From: Bin34 sp965219935
Lineage (GTDB): Bacteria; Chloroflexota; Anaerolineae; Caldilineales; Caldilineaceae
Assembly (NCBI GenBank): GCA_965219935.1
Contig: CBDCOU010000003.1
Span: 806,001 to 870,000, forward strand
DNA length: 64,000 nt
Direction of reading: 5' to 3'
Shown here: positions 29,603 to 38,453 of the stretch, one piece after another
How positions within the stretch are numbered: position 1 is the first letter of the stretch
How the letters are laid out: each line of letters opens with the position of its first letter
Program-made: the position numbers and the translations under genes
Notes under the pieces: model-generated
What the model saw: the letters and a program-made list of their open reading frames with translations, nothing else
Told to the model about the DNA's origin: nothing
Databases searched by the model: none

Positions 29603-30853
29603 ATGACCTCGTCTGCCTGGCTCAAGGGTGAAATCGTCACCACCGGAACCGAGATTCTGTTGGGTGAGACGGTTGACACCAACGCGTCCTGGATTGCCCA
29701 GCAGCTGAACGCGGTCGGCATCAACCTGTACTACAAAAGCACTGTCGGAGACAACATCGGCAGGGTGACCGAAGTGTTGCAACGGTGTATGGGGCGGAGC
29801 GATGTGGTCATCGTAACCGGCGGCCTGGGGCCCACGGCAGACGACATCACCCGGGATGCCATTGCCTTGGCGGTGGGTGACGAACTGGTTCTTGACCAGG
29901 CAACAGTGGAGGCGTTGCAGGCCCGATTCTCGAACTGGGGTACGCGGATGACGGCGAACAACCAACAGCAGGCACTGATTCCTGCCACCGCGACCATTGT
30001 GCCCAATCCCGTCGGAACGGCTCCGGGCTTTCGGGTTACCAGAGGGAACTGCACGATCTTCGCCCTGCCGGGGGTTCCGCGCGAAATGAAGCGCATGATG
30101 GCCGACAGCGTATTGCCCTGGCTTTCGGAACGGACAGGCGGAACAGGAGTCATTCACGTACGGACCCTGAGGACCATCGGAATTGGCGAAAGTGCAATCG
30201 ACAATGAAATCAGGGATCTGATGGCCGGCGAGAATCCGACGGTGGGGCTGGCCGCGCACACCGGGCAGGCCGACGTTCGATTGACGGCCCGTGGTCGGGA
30301 TGCGGACGAGGCAGACCGCCTCCTGGACCAGATGGAAGAACTGGTTCGGAGTCGTCTGGGAGATCACATCTACAGCGACATCAAGGGCCTGGACATTGCC
30401 AGACACATTGTCGAGTTGCTGGAGATCCACAACCAAACCCTCGCGTCGTTCGAACTCAACACGCAAGGCCGCATTGCAGAGCGCCTGCGGTCGCACGAAG
30501 GCGACGCGGTGCTTGACGAAAAGTCTCGAAGCGAAGAAGTACGGTCCCGCGTCGCCGCGCTCCTGCCTCAAGCAGACGCGTCCGAAGCGGAGTATGAGCA
30601 GGCACTGGAAGCCATTGATCTGGTGCTGTCGGCCGCCTGTCCCGACAGCCTGCGCCTAACGGTTCTGGGAACTACCGGGGCCGACCATGGTGTCTACCAG
30701 AACCGGAAAGGCCACACTTGGGTGCTGCTGGGTGATCGGCACGGCGAAAGCCGGGCCCGGTTCTCCTTTGGCGGCACGGATGAACTCACGGCGATCTGGA
30801 TAGGCAACCGGTGCTTTGATTTGGTCCGGCGATGGTTGTTGGCCCATGCGTGA
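29603..30853 (+). CDS. CinA-like protein: intact MoCF-type domain, degenerate C-terminal amidase domain
   Basis: 416 residues. The N-terminal half (about 1-170) is a clear CinA/MoeA-type domain (GTEILLGETVDTNASWI, VTGGLGPTADDITR, LPGVPREMKRM), associated with ADP-ribose/NMN-related pyrophosphatase activity in CinA. The C-terminal half aligns in length with the PncC nicotinamide-nucleotide amidase, but the catalytic AESCTGG is replaced by FELNTQG and the later motifs are not recognisable, so it is probably inactive. ATG 29603 is preferred over GTG 29582 because AAGGAG is 9 bases upstream. Confidence 0.85.
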   Translation: MTSSAWLKGEIVTTGTEILLGETVDTNASWIAQQLNAVGINLYYKSTVGDNIGRVTEVLQRCMGRSDVVIVTGGLGPTADDITRDAIALAVGDELVLDQATVEALQARFSNWGTRMTANNQQQALIPATATIVPNPVGTAPGFRVTRGNCTIFALPGVPREMKRMMADSVLPWLSERTGGTGVIHVRTLRTIGIGESAIDNEIRDLMAGENPTVGLAAHTGQADVRLTARGRDADEADRLLDQMEELVRSRLGDHIYSDIKGLDIARHIVELLEIHNQTLASFELNTQGRIAERLRSHEGDAVLDEKSRSEEVRSRVAALLPQADASEAEYEQALEAIDLVLSAACPDSLRLTVLGTTGADHGVYQNRKGHTWVLLGDRHGESRARFSFGGTDELTAIWIGNRCFDLVRRWLLAHA

Positions 30854-31055
30854 CAAGGGTTGCCCACACCATTGGCTTCGATTCCTGGCAGATGTGCGTT
30901 TGATGTTGACGGCAAACCGGAACGGACTCAAAACAAAGGAAAGTCCGAAGTTCAGGTAGTATCTGTCCAAGGCCGAAGTACCATGCGGCCACGTCGTTGC
31001 ACGCGGCTCCCGGTGAACCACAGGTTCAGAGGGGCCACCATCCCCTGCGCGTGTT

Positions 31056-32444
31056 TTGTTGATCCGGACCTTGACGGTCTTTTGTACCGTCGCACTCTGT
31101 TTCGGTTTGGTGCGCTTCGCACCGGATCCTGGACAGTTGGATGCTGCCGACCTCAATCCCATGCGCTTGCTGGACGGTGTCGCCGACTGGCAATCGCAGT
31201 GGTTGCCGCCCGGCAGGGGAACTGTACCCCGTTTGGGAGAGGCAGTCTCCCCGGCCGCCACGCCGACCGCAATCCGGATTCCCACGGTAATTCTGCCTTC
31301 CGAAGGCCAGGCTGAACTCCCCAACCATTCCCCCGAACCTGCACCGGACAACGGCACGCCGTCCGGTTCGGTCAGGATTCCGTATTTTGAACAGAGGGAA
31401 CCGTCCGGCCAGGAAACCAACCGGGCCGAGACCTCGAACCCGGCCGGTAACCAGCAGGATTCGGCGCAGGGTCCGGCAGCGGTTCTGGAAGTGCCCGAAA
31501 TCGAAATCCCCGCACGGGAAGAACCGGTTGGACCCAGGCCGACGCCTGCCGGACTCGGTTCTGTGCCGCAACCTCAAGAACCCCAGGCCCCCTTGGTGCG
31601 GACCGGCAAGGGAATTCAAACCATCCTCGTGCTCGGCAGCGATCAGCGTCCCGGCGATCCTACCTGGCGCACCGACGTGATCATGGTGGCGGTGATCGAC
31701 AAGGAGTTGCAGAAGGTGGTAGTCGTCTCCATTCCGCGGGACATGTGGGTCGAATCGACCGATCCGGAAATGGCCAGCAAAATCAACACATTCGATTACT
31801 GGGGCGAGCAATGGAAGTCCGGCGGAGGGGTCGAACTGCTGGGCCGCGTCATCGACGAGCAGTTCGGTATTCCGATCGATCTGTACGCGAAGCTCAGGTT
31901 CGAAGGGTTTGTCCGCCTCGTGGACAGCTTGGGCGGGATTGATATCGACGTGCCTTGCGCCTTGTATGACATCAAACCGACGGAGAACATCTACCTCAAC
32001 CTCCAGCCGGGCCACTACCACTTTGATGGTGCCCAGACCCTGGCCTATGTGCGCAGCCGGGCGCAAGGAGGCGATTTGTCCCGGGTCGACCGCCAGCAAC
32101 AGGTCCTGCTGGCCCTGCGCAACCGCTTTCAGGTGCGCAAGCTCGTGTCCCAAATTCCATCCCTGTACACCACTTTGACTGACACCGTTGACACCAACAT
32201 CCGACTTCTCAACGCGATCCAGCTGGCGCGGCTGGCGTACAACCTGGATGCGTCCCAAGTCGAAATCATATCGCTGTCCCCCCACCGGCACATGGAGACC
32301 GGTTGGCAACAGGGCATGCAGGTGTGGCTACCGGTGTGGGACGTGATCCGCGCGGACATCAGTGCGGCGCTCGACCGTGAGCCGGGGACCCGGATGGGCG
32401 AGCCAATCGTGGGTGCGGCGGCGGCGGCACCTGTCTGTCGCTGA
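31056..32444 (+). CDS. LytR-CpsA-Psr (LCP) family protein
   Basis: 462 residues. One N-terminal membrane anchor (about 5-20) is followed by a disordered Pro/Glu-rich linker (about 60-180). The LCP catalytic domain (about 185-400) has LVLGSDQR, WRTDVIMV, VSIPRDMWV, SLGGIDIDVP and LAYVRSR. LCP enzymes transfer lipid-linked glycopolymers to the cell wall or membrane outside the cell. The start is a TTG with no strong ribosome binding site, so the N terminus is uncertain. A second LCP gene follows directly. Confidence 0.8.
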   Translation: MLIRTLTVFCTVALCFGLVRFAPDPGQLDAADLNPMRLLDGVADWQSQWLPPGRGTVPRLGEAVSPAATPTAIRIPTVILPSEGQAELPNHSPEPAPDNGTPSGSVRIPYFEQREPSGQETNRAETSNPAGNQQDSAQGPAAVLEVPEIEIPAREEPVGPRPTPAGLGSVPQPQEPQAPLVRTGKGIQTILVLGSDQRPGDPTWRTDVIMVAVIDKELQKVVVVSIPRDMWVESTDPEMASKINTFDYWGEQWKSGGGVELLGRVIDEQFGIPIDLYAKLRFEGFVRLVDSLGGIDIDVPCALYDIKPTENIYLNLQPGHYHFDGAQTLAYVRSRAQGGDLSRVDRQQQVLLALRNRFQVRKLVSQIPSLYTTLTDTVDTNIRLLNAIQLARLAYNLDASQVEIISLSPHRHMETGWQQGMQVWLPVWDVIRADISAALDREPGTRMGEPIVGAAAAAPVCR

Positions 32445-32538
32445 CCACCGCCTGCCAATCCGGATGACCTGCACGTACGCATCGCACCGGAATCGGCCAG
32501 CGCTCCGTGGGCCGCGCGCGAACGGAGTCGGCCATGGG

Positions 32539-33822
32539 GTGCGCATCGCAATCCTGGTGATGGGCGCATGGCTAAGTGCAGGGTGCCTGCAGGGACTGCC
32601 TCCCTTTCCGGACCTGCCGATCGTTCCGCCTCGTCTCGATGCAGATGCCGGACACGAGAAACCACTGGCCGCACCGGTGGCCGAACCGGAGGGTTATGTG
32701 CTTTTTTTGGGGACGGATCGAACCGCAACCTCCGGACCCTGGCGCACCGACACCCTCATCCTGGCTTCCGTTCAACCTGACCACATTGTCCTCATTTCCA
32801 TCCCGAGGGACCTGCATGTGCAGTTGCCCGACTATGGATCCTTGCGCATCAACCAGTTGGACTATCTGGGCGAACTGCAGGGATCGGGCATGGGACCCGC
32901 GTACATAGCTAATGTCCTGGACGACCTCATGGGCATTAGGGTGGACCACTGGGTCCGGTTTCACATGCACGGCATGGAGCCGTTGTTTGAGTTGATCGGC
33001 ACGCTGCGCATGGAGTTGCACTGTCCGTTCTACGAGCGGGTCTGGGATGTCAACACCAATCGCATGGAATGGCTGTTCATTCCGTCGGGCATCGTCGACA
33101 TGGATGCCAACACGGCCTACCTGTATGCCCGTCTGCGCGGCTTTAGCAGCGACTTCGGCCGGATCGCCCGTCAACGGGCCTTGTTGTGGGCCTTTAGGGA
33201 ACAATTGGAGCCGGTACAGGCCGTGCAGCTGCTGCCCTTGGCACTGTCGATGCTCAGAGACGATCTTTCGACCGACTTGTCGGTGGGCGAGCTTGTCCAG
33301 CTGGTCCAGGTTGGCATGACCCGCCCCAGAGACTCGATCCTGGCCTTGTCCATCGACCGGCGCTTTGTGGTCGACCACGTCGCGGCCGGAGGCGCGGAAG
33401 TACAGGTGCTGCGCGATCCCGCGGTGTTGCGCGAGGTCGCCTCCCAACCCGTCCCCTGGGCGGAGCCGATGGGTCTGCAGGACACGGCGGAGTGTCCCGT
33501 TCCGCAGCTGTCCGATGACGAATACCAACGTATTGCGCGGCTTGACAATGTTGTCCAGTCCCACATTCCGGCAGGACGCACGCTGCAAATTGCGGGTTCC
33601 GGAGGCGCGAAGGTTGCCCTCCGGGAACGCCCCGACCAAAGCAGCGGGGCCATGGCATGGCTGCCCCCGGGAACCTTGGTCACGAGTGCAAGTGAATCCG
33701 ACGGGTTGCCGGTAACCGCCGGCGGCCGCCGGTGGCATGCCGTCGTCACCGTTGATCAGCGATACGGTTGGATTAGCGACCTCTACCTGAGAATGCTGCC
33801 GCGCGACGAACGAGCCGGCTGA
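32539..33822 (+). CDS. LCP-family lipoprotein with C-terminal SH3-like domain
   Basis: 427 residues from GTG 32539. A short signal ends in the lipobox LSAGC (Cys about 16), so a lipoprotein is predicted. The LCP domain (about 55-290) keeps FLGTDR, WRTDTLIL, ISIPRDLHV and LYARLRG. The C terminus (about 350-420) resembles a bacterial SH3 module (LRERPD ... WHAVVTVDQRYGWI). CGGAG lies 11 bases before the GTG. ATG 32464 would give a longer form lacking a usual signal. Probably a paralogue of the preceding LCP gene, acting on extracellular glycopolymers. Confidence 0.75.
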   Translation: MRIAILVMGAWLSAGCLQGLPPFPDLPIVPPRLDADAGHEKPLAAPVAEPEGYVLFLGTDRTATSGPWRTDTLILASVQPDHIVLISIPRDLHVQLPDYGSLRINQLDYLGELQGSGMGPAYIANVLDDLMGIRVDHWVRFHMHGMEPLFELIGTLRMELHCPFYERVWDVNTNRMEWLFIPSGIVDMDANTAYLYARLRGFSSDFGRIARQRALLWAFREQLEPVQAVQLLPLALSMLRDDLSTDLSVGELVQLVQVGMTRPRDSILALSIDRRFVVDHVAAGGAEVQVLRDPAVLREVASQPVPWAEPMGLQDTAECPVPQLSDDEYQRIARLDNVVQSHIPAGRTLQIAGSGGAKVALRERPDQSSGAMAWLPPGTLVTSASESDGLPVTAGGRRWHAVVTVDQRYGWISDLYLRMLPRDERAG

Positions 33823-33829
33823 CTGCGGA

Positions 33830-34612
33830 TCAAGGCTGGCTGGCAACGACTTGCTTTACATAATTCAGTGACGCTTCCAGCCACATGCGCTGCCCAAACA
33901 CCTCAAGCGTCAGGGTCCCGTCATAGTTGAAGTTGCGCAGTTTGCGCAATTCCTGCGGAAGGTTGAGGCCTCCCCGCTGCGGTGCACCGGGTGGCAGGTG
34001 GCCGTCCTCGGATCCGTTGTTGTCGCTGAAGTGGACATGAACCAAACGATCCCGCAGATCGAATAGATAGTCTTCCGTCATTGGCTTTTGGGTTTGAACG
34101 TTCCCGTGGCCAATGTCATACAGCAAACCGAGATTTGGAACCCGGTGCAGGATTTCACGCAGTGGTTTCAACTGGTGTTCGTTGCGCGGGCTGTTCTCAA
34201 TCGCGACGCGCACCCCTCTGTCCTTGCCGTGGGCAGCCAAGGCGGACAGGCCCTCAACGTAGATGTCGACCCCTTCCTCGAACGGCATGAATCTGGGCCA
34301 CCGCAAAAAGTGCATGGTGCACACGTTGGCCCCCATGAACGAAGCGATGTCGACGCTGGCCTTGAGTTCATCCCAGGCCGCCTGTCGCACGCGCAGCGAG
34401 GGATTGGCTATGGGCAGGTAGGGACCCGTGTGACCGACCACCCCAAGTCCGCTGTCATTCAATATTCGTTTCATGAGGGGCCAGTCGTCGCGGTGTGGCC
34501 CTGCCGCCGGTTCTTCCACGGTCAGGTCAAGGAAGTCGAAACCCATGTGTGCAAACAGCTCAATTTGCGGGCCGAGGGGTTCAACCGGGTTGTTCATCGC
34601 TCCGAACTTCAT
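33830..34612 (-). CDS. Sugar phosphate isomerase/epimerase (xylose isomerase-like TIM barrel)
   Basis: 260 residues of the AP endonuclease 2/xylose isomerase-like TIM-barrel family. Metal-ligand segments are visible: NVCTMHFLR, VAIENSPRN with the Glu, YDIGHGNVQ with Asp/His, VHVHFSDNNG, and a late LTLEVFG with the final Glu. Such enzymes isomerise or epimerise sugars or act as hydroxypyruvate-isomerase-like proteins. ATG 34612 has GGAGG 8 bases before it, and it overlaps the stop of the upstream membrane gene (TAATG), so they are translationally coupled. Confidence 0.85.
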   Translation of the reverse strand: MKFGAMNNPVEPLGPQIELFAHMGFDFLDLTVEEPAAGPHRDDWPLMKRILNDSGLGVVGHTGPYLPIANPSLRVRQAAWDELKASVDIASFMGANVCTMHFLRWPRFMPFEEGVDIYVEGLSALAAHGKDRGVRVAIENSPRNEHQLKPLREILHRVPNLGLLYDIGHGNVQTQKPMTEDYLFDLRDRLVHVHFSDNNGSEDGHLPPGAPQRGGLNLPQELRKLRNFNYDGTLTLEVFGQRMWLEASLNYVKQVVASQP

Positions 34613-35271
34613 TATTGGTTCCTCCATTCAAGAGCGTCGTCCGCGGTCGGACGACTGGCAATCGCCGCAATGATTAGCACTGCCAACCCAAGCGCCATCC
34701 CGTAAAAGCCCGGACCGGGTTCCAGGGGCTGTCGGTACAATCTTGCAAATTCAGGCAGGTAGGCCACCAGGAACGCGGCATGGGCAGTGGCGGCGGCCAG
34801 TGCCACAGGGGGAAGCCACCAACGGGCCAGTGCCGTCAAGGGCGGCGCAGTGAGCGGTGCCAACAGCGCGCATCCGGTGCAGAAGGCGAATCCGGCCGTC
34901 TGCAGCAGATTGGATGTCCAGAGAAGGTTGGAAGGTTTCCAGTCCAGCGGCAGGATCTGCAGGGCGACATACAGCGACGCGATCCACAAGGCCAGGCGCA
35001 CACTCCAGACGGCGGCGCGGTGCCATTGGCCGGGCGCGTCCGCGAACCAGCCCAATTGGCTGAGCGTCAGGCTGGCTGTCGCCAGCGGCAGGACAAAGAA
35101 TACGGGGTTTTGCCAGGGCCACGGTATCTGCGCGCCGGTGAACAGCTTGCAGAAGGTCAGCAGGTCTACGCCAAGCACCTTGAGGCCCGCCGCGGGGTGA
35201 GGTACCCAGACGGAAAGGTAACCCCAGGCCACCAGGAGTGCCGCGGCGGGAATTAACAGGCGGACAGCCAT
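34612..35271 (-). CDS. Integral membrane protein of unknown function
   Basis: 219 residues with about six hydrophobic segments (LLIPAAALLVAWGYLSVWV, NPVFFVLPLATASLTL, AVWSVRLALWIASLYVAL, and so on). No family recognised. ATG 35271 begins at the first helix; the longer frame runs into the IS element's left end and is an artefact of the insertion. Coupled to the sugar isomerase downstream. The ISAs1 element sits 23 bases upstream of its start and probably separates it from its original promoter or operon partner. Confidence 0.65.
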   Translation of the reverse strand: MAVRLLIPAAALLVAWGYLSVWVPHPAAGLKVLGVDLLTFCKLFTGAQIPWPWQNPVFFVLPLATASLTLSQLGWFADAPGQWHRAAVWSVRLALWIASLYVALQILPLDWKPSNLLWTSNLLQTAGFAFCTGCALLAPLTAPPLTALARWWLPPVALAAATAHAAFLVAYLPEFARLYRQPLEPGPGFYGMALGLAVLIIAAIASRPTADDALEWRNQ

Positions 35272-35284
35272 GTCAAGTACCTGG

Positions 35285-35294
35285 GTGCCACCCG
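35285..35294. repeat. Target-site duplication, left copy of the ISAs1 element
   Basis: GTGCCACCCG, identical to 36551-36560 on the other side of the element. A 10-bp duplication fits the ISAs1 family. Confidence 0.85.
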
Positions 35295-35314
35295 CAGGGC
35301 GATTGCATCTAAAT
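35295..35314. repeat. Left terminal inverted repeat of the ISAs1 element
   Basis: Begins CAGGGCGATTGCATC and matches the reverse complement of 36531-36550 over all 20 bases; further matches continue inward with mismatches. The transposase stop codon lies inside this repeat. Confidence 0.9.
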
Positions 35315-36460
35315 TGGTTTGGGCTTGAGACCAATCAGTTGACACAGGTAGTTCTTGTCCCAGCCCGCCGCCAGCCGCTTGTTGGCGATGCCCACCTTCA
35401 GGGTGCGGTCCTGCCGCAGCAGGTTGTGGGCGATGCGCTTGAGGATGGCCATGTTGTGGGCGGCGTAGCCTGTGCGGATGCGGCTGTCGTCCTCGCCGAA
35501 GGCCACGTCCAGGACCCAGTGGTGGGCATTTTCGATGGCCCAGTGACCGCGCACCGCCTGCAACTGGAGCCGGGCCTTGGGCGGCAGGCTGGAGATGAAG
35601 ATGCGGATATCGGTCGTGACCCGGTCGCCACAGCGGCGTTCGGACTCGACCCAGACCAGGCTGGCCAGGTCGCACCATTCGCGGTCGGGGTCGGCATGGG
35701 CGAGCAGGGCGGGATCGCCGGTCGTCCAGCAGCGGCGAGTTTCGATGCGCCCGTGGTCCTTGCCAACCGTGTCCGCATAGTCGTGGGCATAGTCGGCAAA
35801 GTGCCCGGCCCGTTCCAAGGCGAAGGTGTCCTCCAGACGCGCGTGGAGCCCCTTGTGGTTGTCCCGGACGCGCAGCACATAGTCGGCCCCCTGCTGCCGG
35901 ATCTGGCGCGCGATCGCCTTCTGGCAGCCCATGGCGTCGAGCGTGACAATGCAGCCCTTCAGGCACAGCATGCGCAGCAGCTCCGGGATGGCCGTGATTT
36001 CGTTGGACTTGTCATCCACCGCCGTCTGGGCCAGCACCAGGCGGTTGGCCTGCGCCCAGGCACTCACCAGATGCAGGGGCCCCAGGCCCCGCCCCCGGTC
36101 GTGGGAGCCGCGCACGCTCTTGCCGTCGACGGGCACGACCTGGCCCGCGGTCAGCTCGAAGGCCTCCTGTACCCAGTCCCGGAAGCCCTCCTCGAACCCG
36201 CTCGCATCCAGCCGTGCGAAGACCCGCCCCAGCGTGTCGTGCGAGGGGATCCCGTGCGGCAACTCGAGGAAGGTGCGCAGCCAGGCTTCGTTGAGCTGGC
36301 CGAAGAGGGCGATGGCCACAAAGCTGTCGGCACCGCAGATCACGGCCAGCACCGACAGCACCAGAATGTCCGTCAGGGGATGCAGTTTGGTCCGGTCCAC
36401 CCGCGGATCCTCCAGGGCGTCCAGGATCCCGACCAGGGACGCAGGCATCGGGCGGTCCAT
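35309..36460 (-). CDS. ISAs1-family transposase
   Basis: 383 residues, DDE transposase of the ISAs1 family. The N-terminal DUF4372-like/H-repeat region reads LEDPRVDRTKLHPLTDILVLS. The DDE core has VPVDGKSVRGS (first Asp), VTLDAMGCQ (second Asp) and VRGHWAIENAHHWVLDV (Glu, in the conserved signature). It catalyses cut-and-paste movement of its own element. The frame is intact, from ATG 36460 to a stop within the left inverted repeat. Confidence 0.95.
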   Translation of the reverse strand: MDRPMPASLVGILDALEDPRVDRTKLHPLTDILVLSVLAVICGADSFVAIALFGQLNEAWLRTFLELPHGIPSHDTLGRVFARLDASGFEEGFRDWVQEAFELTAGQVVPVDGKSVRGSHDRGRGLGPLHLVSAWAQANRLVLAQTAVDDKSNEITAIPELLRMLCLKGCIVTLDAMGCQKAIARQIRQQGADYVLRVRDNHKGLHARLEDTFALERAGHFADYAHDYADTVGKDHGRIETRRCWTTGDPALLAHADPDREWCDLASLVWVESERRCGDRVTTDIRIFISSLPPKARLQLQAVRGHWAIENAHHWVLDVAFGEDDSRIRTGYAAHNMAILKRIAHNLLRQDRTLKVGIANKRLAAGWDKNYLCQLIGLKPKPI

Positions 36461-36530
36461 GAGGGGTACTCCACAGGCTGAATCCAGAATCGTTCATTGT
36501 AATCCTGCGCCTACCCCGTCAGCCCACCCC

Positions 36531-36550
36531 ATTTAGATGCAATCGCCCTG
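36531..36550. repeat. Right terminal inverted repeat of the ISAs1 element
   Basis: Reverse complement identical to 35295-35314 over 20 bases; ends CGCCCTG. Confidence 0.9.
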
Positions 36551-36560
36551 GTGCCACCCG
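36551..36560. repeat. Target-site duplication, right copy
   Basis: GTGCCACCCG, identical to 35285-35294. Confidence 0.85.
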
Positions 36561-36615
36561 CTGAACCTTGGTCATTGAACCTTCAGGCGAGGCAGGCAAA
36601 CGCTGTTCGGTTGAC

Positions 36616-37770
36616 CTATGTCCGAACCTGGGCCCAGGCACGGCGATAGGCCTGCCACAGCTTGCGGGCGCTTCGCTCGAATGTGAAGCAGGCCGCGTGC
36701 CTGAAGCCGTTGCACCGGAGTTCCTGGCGCAGCGCACTGTCTTCCAACAGGCGCTTCAACCCGGTTGCAATGGCGTGTTCATCATGTTCGTCCACGTACA
36801 AGGCGCCCGACCCGCCGGCCTCCGCCAGACTGGAGTTGAGACCGGTCAATACCGGTGCGCCACAGGCCATCGCTTCCAGTATGGGTAGGCCAAAACCTTC
36901 GTACAGGGAGGGATAGGCAACACATTCCGAGGCGCTGTACAGGGCTGGCAGGTCACAATCCGCCACGAACCCCGGGAACAGCACTTTGTTTTCCAGGTCG
37001 GTCTCGGCCACCGCATCGAAAATGCCCTGCGACCGCCAGCCGCGCCCTCCGCCGATGACCAGGATCAGCTCCGGATGGTTGTCCGCAAGTGCCCGGAAGG
37101 CCTTGATGAGACGGGCAAAATTTTTCCGTGGTTGGAGGGTGGATACTCCCAAAATGAAGGGCCTGGCGCCTATTCCGTACTTGCGGCGCACGGATGCCAA
37201 CACGCTGCGTTCCTTGACGGGCCGGAACAAGGAGTTGTCCACGGCGCCGGGCACCACCGAAATCCGGTGCTCGGACACCGACCAGAATTCCTGAAGGTCG
37301 CGAGCCGTGCTGTGGCTGTCGGCGATCAGGTGATTGGCTCTCCGCACGCTGCGCGGAACCACCTGATGCAGGTATCGGGTCAGGGAAGTCGGCAAGGTGT
37401 CCGGGAATCTTCGAAACGACAGATCGTGAACGGTCAGGATTTGGCACGGGGCGCCGGAAGGCGGCAGCACAAAGTCCGTGGCGTGAAAAATGTGGGGTTT
37501 GACCGGCGTGCACCACTCGACCCGGGGCCATGGACTTCCGGCGCGGTGCCACAACCGCACCATGTCCCGTTCCCTCAAGGGCGAGTACCAGATTGGGTTG
37601 CCGTGGACGTGCCGCAGATCCGGCTGCGGGCGACCGTTGGACCAAAGCCATATGCGATGCTCCGGTTCGGCCCAGGGCAAGTGTTCGACCAAGCCGCGCG
37701 TGAGGCGGCCAATTCCGGCCTGCTGACGCACGGCCGGGGTGTAGTCAATCAGGATGTGCACGAGGCGCAC
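36616..37770 (-). CDS. Glycosyltransferase family 4 (GT-B fold)
   Basis: 384 residues. The N-terminal domain holds the Gly-rich acceptor-side loop (RQQAGIGRLTRGLVEHL). The C-terminal GT4 domain has LGVSTLQPRKNFARLIKAF (about 215) and the donor-binding EX7E motif in YEGFGLPILEAMACG (about 300). It transfers a sugar from a nucleotide donor to a glycan or lipid acceptor in envelope polysaccharide synthesis. The start is uncertain: GTG 37770 is used with AAGGG close upstream; ATG 37797 would overlap the gtrA-like gene by 53 bases. Follows the GtrA gene in the same direction. Confidence 0.85.
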   Translation of the reverse strand: MRLVHILIDYTPAVRQQAGIGRLTRGLVEHLPWAEPEHRIWLWSNGRPQPDLRHVHGNPIWYSPLRERDMVRLWHRAGSPWPRVEWCTPVKPHIFHATDFVLPPSGAPCQILTVHDLSFRRFPDTLPTSLTRYLHQVVPRSVRRANHLIADSHSTARDLQEFWSVSEHRISVVPGAVDNSLFRPVKERSVLASVRRKYGIGARPFILGVSTLQPRKNFARLIKAFRALADNHPELILVIGGGRGWRSQGIFDAVAETDLENKVLFPGFVADCDLPALYSASECVAYPSLYEGFGLPILEAMACGAPVLTGLNSSLAEAGGSGALYVDEHDEHAIATGLKRLLEDSALRQELRCNGFRHAACFTFERSARKLWQAYRRAWAQVRT

Positions 37771-38272
37771 CGTCCCTTGCTGCGGCGGGTGTGGCAAAGG
37801 TCCACAGCCGATTGCCGGTGAAGTTCCAAATCAACACCACGGCAATGCTGGTCAGTTTGGCGGCGTTGTAGCTGATGTCGTAACCCGTACCCGGATCCCC
37901 AAGCAGAGCCACCCAGTAGTCCAGGGTCAATCGGTGAAGGCCGAGCAGGACCAGTTGGCTCAACCCCAGGCCAATCATGCTGATGGCGGTGAATAGACCC
38001 AACTGGCGGCCGGCGGTATCCCGGCTCTGGTTGGGGAAGGTAAATCTCCGGTGCAGTATGAAGTTCTGGGCCACCGCACAGTAAAACCCGACGGCATTCG
38101 CCCAGAACAGAGGAAGGCCCGCCACCTTGTGAAGGAGATTCAGGATTCCCACATCGGTGATCGTGCCCAAGCCGCCAACGAGCGCGAAGCGCAGGAAGCG
38201 GAGGAGTTCCTCTCTGACATCAGGGTCGCGCAACAGGTTCGCCCAGTACTTCCACATGATCACAGACGGCAT
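37745..38272 (-). CDS. GtrA-like membrane protein
   Basis: 175 residues. Four hydrophobic segments in the GtrA pattern: FLRFALVGGLGTITDVGILNLL, an FYCAVAQNFILHRRFTF loop, and a final IAVVLIWNFTGNRLWTF. GtrA-family proteins help move polyprenyl-linked sugars across the membrane or assist glycosyltransferases. The adjacent overlapping GT4 gene fits such a role. ATG 38272 is chosen; ATG 38257 and an upstream TTG are alternatives. The gene starts about 50 bases after the tRNA-Ser gene on the same strand. Confidence 0.85.
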   Translation of the reverse strand: MPSVIMWKYWANLLRDPDVREELLRFLRFALVGGLGTITDVGILNLLHKVAGLPLFWANAVGFYCAVAQNFILHRRFTFPNQSRDTAGRQLGLFTAISMIGLGLSQLVLLGLHRLTLDYWVALLGDPGTGYDISYNAAKLTSIAVVLIWNFTGNRLWTFATPAAARDGAPRAHPD

Positions 38273-38321
38273 CGGCACAGGAAAACAGATGCCGCGCGTC
38301 TCGTCCAAGTGGCCAGGTGGA

Positions 38322-38408
<87 letters not shown>

Positions 38409-38453
38409 GCGACTTCCGCCGGACAGCATCGAAGGCTTCCGCCGGAACGCGGA

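Larger units (their letters stand above)
35295..36550 (-). mobile_element. ISAs1-family insertion sequence, complete (1256 bp)
   Basis: Bounded by perfect 20-bp terminal inverted repeats and by a 10-bp direct target duplication, with a full-length transposase inside. All three features are intact, so the copy appears recent and possibly active. Without it, the sequence would join the glycosyltransferase downstream region directly to the membrane-protein/isomerase pair on the same strand. Confidence 0.93.

Noticed and set aside
30923..30947. Hairpin CGGACT/AGTCCG after cinA as a terminator
   Set aside because: Only a 6-bp stem, a 13-base loop and no T-tract; could be chance.
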